DNA of 46,628 nucleotides from JBGQOJ01 sp052119585 (GTDB lineage: Bacteria; Pseudomonadota; Alphaproteobacteria; Rhodobacterales; Rhodobacteraceae), in assembly GCF_052119585.1 (NCBI RefSeq), contig NZ_JBGQOJ010000023.1, positions 1 through 46,628 of the forward strand. Reading direction: 5' to 3'. The notes beneath the pieces were generated by a model. The model was not told the DNA's origin. It did no database searches and saw only the letters and a program-made list of their open reading frames with translations. Within the stretch, counting starts at the first letter, position 1. Each line of letters opens with the position of its first letter. Both the position numbers and the translations under genes were made by a program. Below are positions 14,230-21,477 of the stretch, piece after piece.

Positions 14230-15225
14230 TTATTCCAAAGGTCGATTATGCAGTGTCGCTGACCGATCCAGCACGCGAATTCCGCGTAGTGCCAGTTGTT
14301 CCAGCACCGTCGACTGATAGCTCGCAACAGCCGCGCGCAACCAGTACTCAAACCGATTTGCAGCCTTTGAGCTGACAACATTTGGCGACGAAAAAAGGGA
14401 ATATGTTTGCGTGCTGATCAAACCCGCATCGAACGGGACAATCAATTCGCCCAGACGGATCAGCGGCAGCGTCAGAAAGCTGTCCCCCATCGCCAGCCCG
14501 CCACCGGAGGTAGCAACCGAAATGCACAGGGTGGTTTCGTTGAACAGGGTCTTGTGCAGGCGCGCGCCTCCGGGATCAAATCCAGAATACTGGCACCATT
14601 CTTCCCAGACGTCATAATTGTTGTCGATGAAATACGGGGCTTCGGCGACGCATTGACCGGGCTGCAAAAATCGGTTGGCAAAGCCTTGCGTGCAAACCGG
14701 CATGTCAATCCACCGGCACAATTCGCTTTCCATCAGCAGACTCGACGGATGTTCGCCATGCATCCCATAAAAGATGCGAAAATCGAAATCCTCGTCATGG
14801 CGGAAGCTGCCATTCTTTTCAGCGGTTATTTCAACCGAAATGCCTGGATTGGCCACCAGAAATGACCCGACCTGCCCCGCCAGCCAGCCCGAGGCGAAAT
14901 CGCGGCAGACCAGAACCCGCACACGCTGACCCTGACCCTGACCCTGACCCTGACCCGACCGTCGGACGACGCTTTCGGTTGTGGAAGAGATCAGATCGAA
15001 CGCCTGCTTCAACCCGACGCACAGCTCTTGCCCGGCGTCTGTCAGGCGGATTCTGTTGCCGGTGCGTTCAAAAAGGGCGCAGCCAAGGTCCTGCTCCAGC
15101 AAGGCGAGCTGCTTGCTGATTGCAGGGCGAGTGACGTGCAATTCTGTCGCGGCTGCCGAAACGCTGCCGGTGCGCGCCACGGCATCGCACGCCCGCAATG
15201 CGGTAAGGGATCGCCACTTTCGCAT
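14230..15225 (-). CDS. LysR-family transcriptional regulator, divergent from the amine operon
   Basis: This 331-residue regulator has an N-terminal winged HTH (about 6-65: ALRACDAVARTGSVSAAATELHVTRPAISKQLALLEQDLGCALFER) and a LysR substrate-binding domain (about 100-310), with the DsdC/GcvA-like layout. The linker after the HTH carries a Gly-Gln repeat (GQGQGQGQGQ, about 91-100) encoded by a hexanucleotide tandem repeat. It is divergent from the cupin-led operon across a 140-bp gap holding a T-N11-A box, so it is the likely inducer-responsive regulator of that operon and of itself. The inducer is presumably the amine substrate; that is inference. Confidence 0.9.
   Translation of the reverse strand: MRKWRSLTALRACDAVARTGSVSAAATELHVTRPAISKQLALLEQDLGCALFERTGNRIRLTDAGQELCVGLKQAFDLISSTTESVVRRSGQGQGQGQGQRVRVLVCRDFASGWLAGQVGSFLVANPGISVEITAEKNGSFRHDEDFDFRIFYGMHGEHPSSLLMESELCRWIDMPVCTQGFANRFLQPGQCVAEAPYFIDNNYDVWEEWCQYSGFDPGGARLHKTLFNETTLCISVATSGGGLAMGDSFLTLPLIRLGELIVPFDAGLISTQTYSLFSSPNVVSSKAANRFEYWLRAAVASYQSTVLEQLALRGIRVLDRSATLHNRPLE
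14926..14955. repeat. hexanucleotide microsatellite (CTGACC x5) in the LysR linker
   Basis: Five perfect tandem copies of CTGACC on the plus strand (GGTCAG on the coding strand) encode alternating Gly and Gln. Unit length is a multiple of three, so copy-number change would lengthen or shorten the linker between HTH and effector domain without a frameshift. Confidence 0.9.
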
Positions 15226-15242
15226 TCCGTTCGTCCTGTGAT

Positions 15243-15298
15243 TAACCTGAAGTTACGCTGGCTGAAATCTTGTCACTTGTCACGTCAAAGCTGTGACA
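15243..15298. promoter_or_regulatory. putative LysR operator region between the LysR and cupin genes
   Basis: TAAC-N5-GTTA at 15243-15255 is a perfect T-N11-A LysR box. Downstream, TGTCAC occurs twice directly (15271-15276 and 15278-15283) and once inverted as GTGACA (15293-15298), giving TGTCAC-N9-GTGACA. Both lie in the 140-bp divergent promoter gap. Assigning the first to LysR and the second to activation or another factor is inference. Confidence 0.55.
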
Positions 15299-15365
15299 GG
15301 CAAGGTTGCAGGCATCGCGCTGCACCAGCATGGGGCGGTATTATCAATCGAGCAGGAGATTTCGC

Positions 15366-15725
15366 ATGGTGGCCCCGATCCGATTTTCATCATCAGGACC
15401 AACAGGTTGGGATGCCTTAGGCGATATACCTCTGGATCACGCAGAGCTTTTGGCTGGCCTGCCGCTGGGTCAGGATTTCAGCTACTTTCAGCGCCCTGAG
15501 GCAAAACTTCGCGCCGGAATCTGGCGATCTACCGCTTATACCGAACACTACGAAAACTATCCTTGCGATGAATTCATGATCGTTCTGGAAGGTGAAGTGA
15601 CGCTGGAGAATGACGAGATCTGCGAAACCTATCGCAAGGGCGATGCTTTTTTGGTTCCGAAAGGCTTCAAGGGCATCTGGCGGCAGCCTGTGGCGATGTT
15701 GAAATTCTATGTGATCGTCGAATGA
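15366..15725 (+). CDS. small cupin-fold protein (DUF861/Cupin_3-like)
   Basis: This 119-residue single-domain cupin has the core YENYPCDEFMIVLEGEV (first cupin motif region, with Glu as the ligand-type residue) and KGDAFLVPKGFKGIW (second motif). That composition is Cupin_3-like, as in ureidoglycine aminohydrolase relatives. The metal-binding His set is reduced, so catalysis is uncertain and ligand binding is possible. The ATG at 15366 has AGGAG 8 nt upstream; the longer open frame upstream has none. It leads the operon and its stop overlaps the GMC start (ATGA, 15722-15725). Confidence 0.8.
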   Translation: MVAPIRFSSSGPTGWDALGDIPLDHAELLAGLPLGQDFSYFQRPEAKLRAGIWRSTAYTEHYENYPCDEFMIVLEGEVTLENDEICETYRKGDAFLVPKGFKGIWRQPVAMLKFYVIVE

Positions 15726-17494
15726 CACTGCGTCAGGCTGAACCTGCGTTGCGCGATGAGGGTATCTACGATTACGTCATCATTGGGGCCGGATCGGCGG
15801 GCTGTGTTTTAGCCAACCGTTTGGGGGAAGATCCCAAAACGCGTATTCTGGTGCTGGAGGCAGGCGGCAGCGACCGCGCCACGATCGTGGCCATGCCCTC
15901 TGCGCTGTCGATGCCGATGAACACTGCCCGGTTCAACTGGGGCATGACGACCGAGCCAGAGCCGGGTCTGGACGGGCGGGTGATAAACCTGCCGCGCGGC
16001 AAGGGCCTTGGTGGATCGTCCTCGATCAATGGCATGTGCTGGGTGCGCGGCAATCCGATGGACTATGAGCTGTGGGAGGCTTTGGGTGCAGACGGCTGGC
16101 GATGGTCCAACGTTCTGCCATATTTTCAACGGCTGGAAGATGTGCAAGGCGGTGGGCCGTTGCGAGGCACTGATGGGCCGATCAAAGTGACGCGTGGCCG
16201 GGAAACCAACCCGCTTTACCATGCATTTGCGCAGGCCGGGGTGCAGGCAGGCTATGCGCAAAGCCCGAACATGAACCAACGCCAGCACGAAGGCTTTGGC
16301 CCGATGGAGATGAACGTTGGCGGCGGTGCGCGCTGCAGCGCTGCGGTCGCTTATCTGCGGCCTGCGATGGCGCGCGGCAATGTGCGGGTGATCACCGGGG
16401 CGCTGGTGGACAAGATCGAATTTGCAGGCCGTCACGCCACAGCGGTGCTGTTTGCGGTCAATGGTCAGGCGTGCCGAGCGCAGGCCGGGCAAGAGGTGAT
16501 CCTGTCTGCCGGTGCGATCATGTCGCCGGTGATTCTGAAACGCTCGGGTGTGGGGCCGGCGTCTGAATTGCGCGACCATGGCATTGAGGTGCGCCACGAC
16601 AGCCCCGGAGTTGGCGAAAACCTGATGGATCACCTAGAGGTGTATATCCAACAAGAATGCACCCAGCCGATCAGCCTTTACCCCGCACTTAGCCTGCTGG
16701 GCAAAGCGCGGATCGGTCTGGAATGGCTGCTGACCCATCGCGGTTTGGGGGCCACCAACCATTTTGAAAGCGGTGGCCATATTCGCAGTCGTGCCGGAAT
16801 TGTTTACCCAGATATCCAGTATCACTTTTTGCCGCTGGCGATTTCTTATGATGGCAAATCGGCGGTGCGGGGCCATGGCTATCAAGTGCATGTCGGCACC
16901 AAACGCTCAAAAAGCCGGGGTTGGGTGCGGCTGCGCGATGCAAGGCCGCAAAGCCTGCCACGGGTGCAGTTCAACTACATGACGCATCCGGACGACTGGC
17001 CGGAGTACCGCGCCTGCATCCGGCTGACGCGTGAGATTTTCGCACAGACCGCTATGGCCCCCTATCGCGGGGCAGAGCTGGCTCCGGGGGCGGATGTGAC
17101 CAGCGACGACGCGCTGGACGCCTTCCTCAAGCGGAAACTCGAAAGCGCCTATCATCCCAGTGGTACCTGCCGGATGGGCACCGACGCGGCGGCGGTCACC
17201 CACCCCGACGGCCGGGTGCATGGGCTGCAGGCGCTGCGGGTGGTTGATGCCTCGGTTATGCCACAGGCCACGGCGGGCGATCTGAACGCACCAACCTTGG
17301 CACTGGCCGAACGGATGGCCGATCTGATCCGGGGCCGCCATCTGCCTGCGGCCACCGATGCCCCGCTTTTGGCCGCGCAAGACTGGGCCACAGCCCAACG
17401 CACGCCGCACATCTTGCGGGATTATTCCAGCGACCGTGCAGCCTTGCGCGACATGCTGCTGGCCAACGCACGGGGCAAGGCGCTGCCCACCTGA
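15722..17494 (+). CDS. GMC-family FAD oxidoreductase (choline dehydrogenase-like)
   Basis: This 590-residue flavoenzyme has the FAD-binding Rossmann motif IIGAGSAG (20-27). GMC signature 1 is PRGKGLGGSSSINGM (91-105) and signature 2 is SAGAIMSPVILKRSGVGP (about 262-279). The C-terminal catalytic pair is H478 (YHPSGTCRMG) and N522 (ATAGDLNAPT), matching the His/Asn pair of choline oxidase. It should oxidise a primary alcohol to an aldehyde, and choline or another amino alcohol is the family's usual substrate. The C-terminus is about 40 residues longer than BetA. No betaine aldehyde dehydrogenase or BetI regulator is nearby, so I do not name it betA. It is translationally coupled to the cupin. 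Confidence 0.92.
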   Translation: MTLRQAEPALRDEGIYDYVIIGAGSAGCVLANRLGEDPKTRILVLEAGGSDRATIVAMPSALSMPMNTARFNWGMTTEPEPGLDGRVINLPRGKGLGGSSSINGMCWVRGNPMDYELWEALGADGWRWSNVLPYFQRLEDVQGGGPLRGTDGPIKVTRGRETNPLYHAFAQAGVQAGYAQSPNMNQRQHEGFGPMEMNVGGGARCSAAVAYLRPAMARGNVRVITGALVDKIEFAGRHATAVLFAVNGQACRAQAGQEVILSAGAIMSPVILKRSGVGPASELRDHGIEVRHDSPGVGENLMDHLEVYIQQECTQPISLYPALSLLGKARIGLEWLLTHRGLGATNHFESGGHIRSRAGIVYPDIQYHFLPLAISYDGKSAVRGHGYQVHVGTKRSKSRGWVRLRDARPQSLPRVQFNYMTHPDDWPEYRACIRLTREIFAQTAMAPYRGAELAPGADVTSDDALDAFLKRKLESAYHPSGTCRMGTDAAAVTHPDGRVHGLQALRVVDASVMPQATAGDLNAPTLALAERMADLIRGRHLPAATDAPLLAAQDWATAQRTPHILRDYSSDRAALRDMLLANARGKALPT

Positions 17495-17533
17495 CACGCG
17501 CCGGCAATCGCAACCCACAGCAAGGAGACAAAG

Positions 17534-18667
17534 ATGACCCGTATCCGCCAGGACCAAAGCTTGAACCGTCGTCGTTTTCTGCAATCCACCGCGGCAGGCG
17601 TCAGCCTGTTGGCGATGCCCGCAATCATCGGCAGAGCCTCGCTCGCCACCGCACAAACCAGCTTTGCCGGTGAAAGCCTGATCGTTGTACCGTGGTCGGG
17701 CAATTATGAACTGGTGTTCAAGGAAACTGTGATTGACCCGTTCAACGCGCAATACGGCACTAAGGTTGAAAGCGTTGGCGGCTGGGATCAAATGGTGCCG
17801 CAGATCATTGCAGCCCCGGCCGACAATCCCCCATTCGATATCACCGTGACCGAGGAATTCATCGCAGGTCAGGGCCAGTCCGAAGGGCTGTGGGCCAAGG
17901 CCGATCGCGCAACCATTCCCAACCTTGACGCGGTCTACCCGTATTTCGCCGAAACCCGGCCGGGCTATGAAAGCTGGGGCGTGCCATTCGCCGGGGGCAC
18001 GTCGATGCTGATTGTGCGCAAGCGGCTGGAAATTGCGCCTGATACCTGGGGCGTGCTGTGGGATGACCGGCTTGCAGGCAAGGTCACGGCGGATGGATCG
18101 TCGTGGTGGTGGTCGCTTTCGGTTCCGGCCGCGATGAGCACGGCACATCCGGGCCTAGATGAAATGTACGAACTCGCCACTGCCGAGCCGTTGTTTGCCA
18201 AGATGGATCAGCTGAAAGTCGCGCGCTGGTATATGACCGGCGCCGAACAGGCCAACCTGCTGAACCAAGAAGAGGCGGATGCGGCGCTGACTTATTCCTC
18301 GGATGCGCTTGGTTTTCTGACCGATAGCCCCGATGAATATGTCGCTGGCGTGCCGAAAGAGGGCACTTCGGCTTGGACCGACTGGTTCATCAAGGTGCGC
18401 GGCACCCGGCACAACGATCTGGCTGATTTCTTTTTGAACTATCTGCTTGAAAAAGAAACGCAGGACCGGTTCCTGGCCAAATCCATGGTGTTCATGTCGC
18501 GCAAAGACGTGATGGTGCCGCCGCATTGGACTGGCTATCCGCAATCAAACGCCGATTTCCACAAGATGTTCCAACTGATCACCATCGATGGCTGGGCCAA
18601 GATCAATGCCAATTATCAGGCATTCGATGATCGGATGAAGCAAACCATCACCCGCTCGGCGGGCTGA
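17534..18667 (+). CDS. spermidine/putrescine-type ABC transporter substrate-binding protein (Tat-exported)
   Basis: This 377-residue PotD/PotF-like periplasmic binding protein starts with a Tat signal: NRRRFLQ at 11-17, a hydrophobic core AGVSLLAMPAIIG, and cleavage probably after ATAQ. The mature start SLIVVPWSGNYELVFKETVIDPFNAQYGTKVE is the usual beginning of SBP_bac_8/PotD-type proteins. AAGGAGA precedes the ATG by about 7 nt. It follows the GMC gene by 39 bp and precedes a stem-loop and the ATPase gene, so it is the binding component of the importer at 18728-21466. Ligand specificity cannot be read from sequence; a cationic amine is plausible. Confidence 0.9.
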   Translation: MTRIRQDQSLNRRRFLQSTAAGVSLLAMPAIIGRASLATAQTSFAGESLIVVPWSGNYELVFKETVIDPFNAQYGTKVESVGGWDQMVPQIIAAPADNPPFDITVTEEFIAGQGQSEGLWAKADRATIPNLDAVYPYFAETRPGYESWGVPFAGGTSMLIVRKRLEIAPDTWGVLWDDRLAGKVTADGSSWWWSLSVPAAMSTAHPGLDEMYELATAEPLFAKMDQLKVARWYMTGAEQANLLNQEEADAALTYSSDALGFLTDSPDEYVAGVPKEGTSAWTDWFIKVRGTRHNDLADFFLNYLLEKETQDRFLAKSMVFMSRKDVMVPPHWTGYPQSNADFHKMFQLITIDGWAKINANYQAFDDRMKQTITRSAG

Positions 18668-18672
18668 ACCGA

Positions 18673-18707
18673 AACGGCGGCATCCGCAGGTGCCGCCGTT
18701 CGCTTTT
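18673..18707 (+). terminator. stem-loop between the binding-protein and ATPase genes (attenuator/mRNA stabiliser)
   Basis: The perfect 10-bp stem AACGGCGGCA/TGCCGCCGTT (18673-18682 and 18691-18700) with an 8-nt loop is followed by CGCTTTT. It lies 6 bp after the binding-protein stop. Such hairpins allow more binding protein than membrane components by partial termination or 3'-end protection. The T-run is short, so read-through is expected. Confidence 0.7.
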
Positions 18708-18727
18708 GCAATGGAAAAGGACGCCCC

Positions 18728-19774
18728 GTGCCGCAAGCAGCCCTTGATCTGGAACATATTTTCCGAAATTACGGCCCCGTTGTGGCCGTGGATGATGTGT
18801 CGCTGACCGTGGCCAAGGGCGAATTCGTGACACTGCTGGGGCCGTCGGGGTCGGGTAAAACCTCGACTTTGCGGCTTATTGGTGGCTTTGAAAACATCGA
18901 CGCCGGTGCGATCCGCATCAACGGCGCGCGGGTTGATCATCTGCCGCCCTATCTGCGCGACACCGCGACGATTTTCCAGTCGGGGGCGCTGTTTCCGCAC
19001 AAGACCGTGGCCGAGAACGTGGCGTTCGGCTTGCGGATGCGGCGGGTTTCCAAGGCGGATATCCGCGCTCGTGTCGCCGAAGCCTTGGCCGTGGTGCGGC
19101 TGCAAGGGTTGGAAGACCGCTATCCTGACCAGCTTTCGGGAGGGCAAAAGCAGCGGGTGGCGCTGGCGCGGTCCATGGCCGTGCGGCCCGCGATATTGTT
19201 GTTCGACGAGCCCCTGTCGGCGCTTGACCTGTCGTTGCGTCTGCAATTGCGCTCTGAAATCAAACGTCTGCATGATGAAATCGGCTTCAGCGCGATCTAC
19301 GTCACCCATGACCAGGGTGAGGCCATGGCAATGTCGGACCGGGTAGCGGTAATGCAGAGCGGCAAGATCGAACAGATCGACCGCCCAGAAATCGTGTTCA
19401 ACGCGGCGGCCAACGAGTTCATTCACACCTTTGTCGGGGAAACCTGCTGTCTGACGTTCCGGATGGACGGCGGGCGGGCGGTTGATCCTGCAACGTCCAC
19501 TTTGGACCTGCATCTGGCGCAACCTTTGCCGGATGGCACCTACAGGCTTTATCTGCGCCCCTCGCAGCCCAGCCTTGGACAGGCGGCGCAGGCCTTGCCA
19601 AACCGCGTGACCGCACGGCTTGGCTTTGTCGAGTTTCTGGGGGAAAAATACCGCCACCATTTGATGGCAGGCCCCTGCGAGATCGTGGTTGATCAGCCGG
19701 GTGCTATGGCGGCAGAGCCGGGCGCAGACGTTCTGATCGGTTGGGAATCCAGCGCGATGCGGATATTCCAATGA
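18728..19774 (+). CDS. ABC transporter ATP-binding protein, PotA-like
   Basis: This 348-residue ATPase has Walker A GPSGSGKT (38-45), signature LSGGQKQR (136-143), Walker B AILLFDEP (155-162), and the switch His in YVTHDQGEAM. A C-terminal TOBE-type regulatory domain of about 110 residues follows, as in PotA and FbpC. The start is GTG at 18728 with an AAGG-type site upstream. It energises the importer with the two permeases that follow; its stop overlaps the first permease start as ATGA (19771-19774). Confidence 0.95.
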   Translation: MPQAALDLEHIFRNYGPVVAVDDVSLTVAKGEFVTLLGPSGSGKTSTLRLIGGFENIDAGAIRINGARVDHLPPYLRDTATIFQSGALFPHKTVAENVAFGLRMRRVSKADIRARVAEALAVVRLQGLEDRYPDQLSGGQKQRVALARSMAVRPAILLFDEPLSALDLSLRLQLRSEIKRLHDEIGFSAIYVTHDQGEAMAMSDRVAVMQSGKIEQIDRPEIVFNAAANEFIHTFVGETCCLTFRMDGGRAVDPATSTLDLHLAQPLPDGTYRLYLRPSQPSLGQAAQALPNRVTARLGFVEFLGEKYRHHLMAGPCEIVVDQPGAMAAEPGADVLIGWESSAMRIFQ

Positions 19775-20634
19775 CCGGCCCAAAACGTAGCCGCCTGACG
19801 CCTTGGCTGTTACTGACCCCGGCGCTGATCCTTGCGGTGGTATTTTTTGGCGTGCCTGCCCTTTACATGGCGCGCATGAGCGTCAACGCCCACGAACCGC
19901 AAAGTTATTTCACCCCCGGCTTCACCTTCGAAAACTATGTCCGCCTGACCCACGATCCGGTGATTGCGGGGGCGATCTGGAACACGGTCTGGCTGGCCCT
20001 GATCGGCTCGGCTGTGACGATTGTTCTGGCTTGCGGCTTTGCGTTGATTGTCTGGCTGAAACCCGCGCGTTGGCGGCTTTGGTTCATCGGGCTGGCCTTG
20101 CTGCCGCTGCTGATTTCCGAAATCGCAATCATTTTCGGCTGGTGGATGGTGTTCCCAAGGAATGGGCTGCTCAGCGTCGCCCTGATGTCTTCGGGCCTGA
20201 TCACCGATAAGATCAGCCTGATGTACACCGAGGGTGCGGCGTTGGTCGGGCTGGTCTACATCACCCTGCCCTATTGCTTTTTCATCCTGCTTTCCGTGTT
20301 CGATGGACTGGATCGGCGGGTTCTTGAGGCTGCGTCAGATTTGGGCGCACCGCCACTGACCACCTTTTACGAAATTTTGTTGCCGCAGACGCGGGCCGGG
20401 TTGCTTGCGGCTTTCGCGCAATCGTTCATCTGGACCATGGGTACCTACGCCACGCCGATGGCGTTGGGGCCAGATACGCTGTGGACGCTGGGATTTCTCA
20501 TTCAGGACCAGATGCTTGGCAAACACCATTGGCCGATGGCCGCCGCCCTGTCGATGGTGCTGGTGGTCGGCGTGGCGCTGGTGGTTCTGCTGACGCGGTG
20601 GCTGCAACCGCAGCAAAGGTCGTTCCATGTCTGA
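19771..20634 (+). CDS. ABC transporter permease, PotB-like
   Basis: This protein of about 287 residues has six predicted membrane helices (first: LLLTPALILAVVFFGVPALYMA). The cytoplasmic EAA loop that docks the ATPase is LEAASDLGAPPLTTFYEILLPQTRAGL, matching the EAA---G pattern. I placed the start at the ATG in the ATGA overlap with the ATPase stop rather than at an earlier in-frame Met inside that gene. It is partner of the following permease. Confidence 0.93.
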   Translation: MTGPKRSRLTPWLLLTPALILAVVFFGVPALYMARMSVNAHEPQSYFTPGFTFENYVRLTHDPVIAGAIWNTVWLALIGSAVTIVLACGFALIVWLKPARWRLWFIGLALLPLLISEIAIIFGWWMVFPRNGLLSVALMSSGLITDKISLMYTEGAALVGLVYITLPYCFFILLSVFDGLDRRVLEAASDLGAPPLTTFYEILLPQTRAGLLAAFAQSFIWTMGTYATPMALGPDTLWTLGFLIQDQMLGKHHWPMAAALSMVLVVGVALVVLLTRWLQPQQRSFHV

Positions 20635-21466
20635 CGCACTGCGCACACCCCGGATCGGACCGCGCTTGCTGCGGGCGATTGCGGCGGTTTTCACCCTCAG
20701 CCTGGTGGCCTATATCCTGATCCCGGTTCTGGTGACACTGGCCATGTCGTTCAGTGGCGCGGCGCAACTGCGGTTTCCCATCCGGTCATGGTCTTTGGGT
20801 TGGTACGCCGAGTTTGCCGCAAGCCCGCAATGGACCGGGGCGCTGATCAACAGCCTGATCATTGCCACTGGCACGGCAATGATGTCCACGCTCGCCGGGG
20901 TGGCTGCGGCCTATGCCTACACGCGCTATACTTTGCGGTTCAGCACTTTGCTTTATGTGCTGTTGATGTTTCCACTGTTCATGCCGGGTATTGTTCTGGG
21001 ATTGGGTGTTGCTTTGACCTTCAGTCGGTTCAGCATTGGCGGCTACAGCCTGTTCGGATCGCATCTGCTGGTGATGATCGCGCATTCGCTTTGGGCGATG
21101 CCGCTGGTGTTCCTGCTGATGGAGGCGGTGTTTCGGATGACAGACCGCAGGGTGATCGAGGCCGCGCAGGATCTTGGCTGCCCGCCGCTGCGCACGTTCT
21201 TCGAGATCGAAGTGCCGATGATATCCACCGGCCTGATATCGTCGCTGTTGTTCGCCTTTGTCATCTCGTTGAACGAATTCGTCATGGCGTTGTTTTTGAC
21301 CGACCGCGACACGCAAACACTGCCGGTGTTGATGTGGCTTGGCCTGCGATCCGCAGCCACCCCGCAAATTGCGGTCGCGTCGGTGGTGCTTAGCCTGTCG
21401 GTCTTTGCCTGCCTTAGCCTGATCATGGTTTGGTATGTCCGCCAATTGCGCAAAACCACCCGATGA
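20627..21466 (+). CDS. ABC transporter permease, PotC-like
   Basis: This 279-residue permease has about six membrane helices and the EAA loop IEAAQDLGCPPLRTFFEIEVPMISTGL. The LNEFVMALFLT segment is typical of PotC/PotI. It overlaps the preceding permease by 8 bp and ends in the ATGA just before the amine dehydrogenase gene. Together with 17534-20634 it makes a complete binding-protein, ATPase and two-permease importer. Confidence 0.93.
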   Translation: MSDALRTPRIGPRLLRAIAAVFTLSLVAYILIPVLVTLAMSFSGAAQLRFPIRSWSLGWYAEFAASPQWTGALINSLIIATGTAMMSTLAGVAAAYAYTRYTLRFSTLLYVLLMFPLFMPGIVLGLGVALTFSRFSIGGYSLFGSHLLVMIAHSLWAMPLVFLLMEAVFRMTDRRVIEAAQDLGCPPLRTFFEIEVPMISTGLISSLLFAFVISLNEFVMALFLTDRDTQTLPVLMWLGLRSAATPQIAVASVVLSLSVFACLSLIMVWYVRQLRKTTR

Positions 21467-21477
21467 AAGGCGTAGAT

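Noticed and set aside
14926..14955. Short regular repeats considered as a CRISPR array
   Set aside because: The unit is a 6-bp perfect tandem repeat without spacers inside a LysR coding sequence.
15722..17494. Naming the GMC enzyme betA and the operon a betaine-synthesis operon
   Set aside because: No betaine aldehyde dehydrogenase or BetI-type regulator is present, and the operon carries an amine dehydrogenase and importer, so a catabolic role on another substrate is more likely.
16907..18148. 413-codon open frame on the minus strand
   Set aside because: Antisense across the GMC and binding-protein genes, whose motifs and Tat signal are intact.
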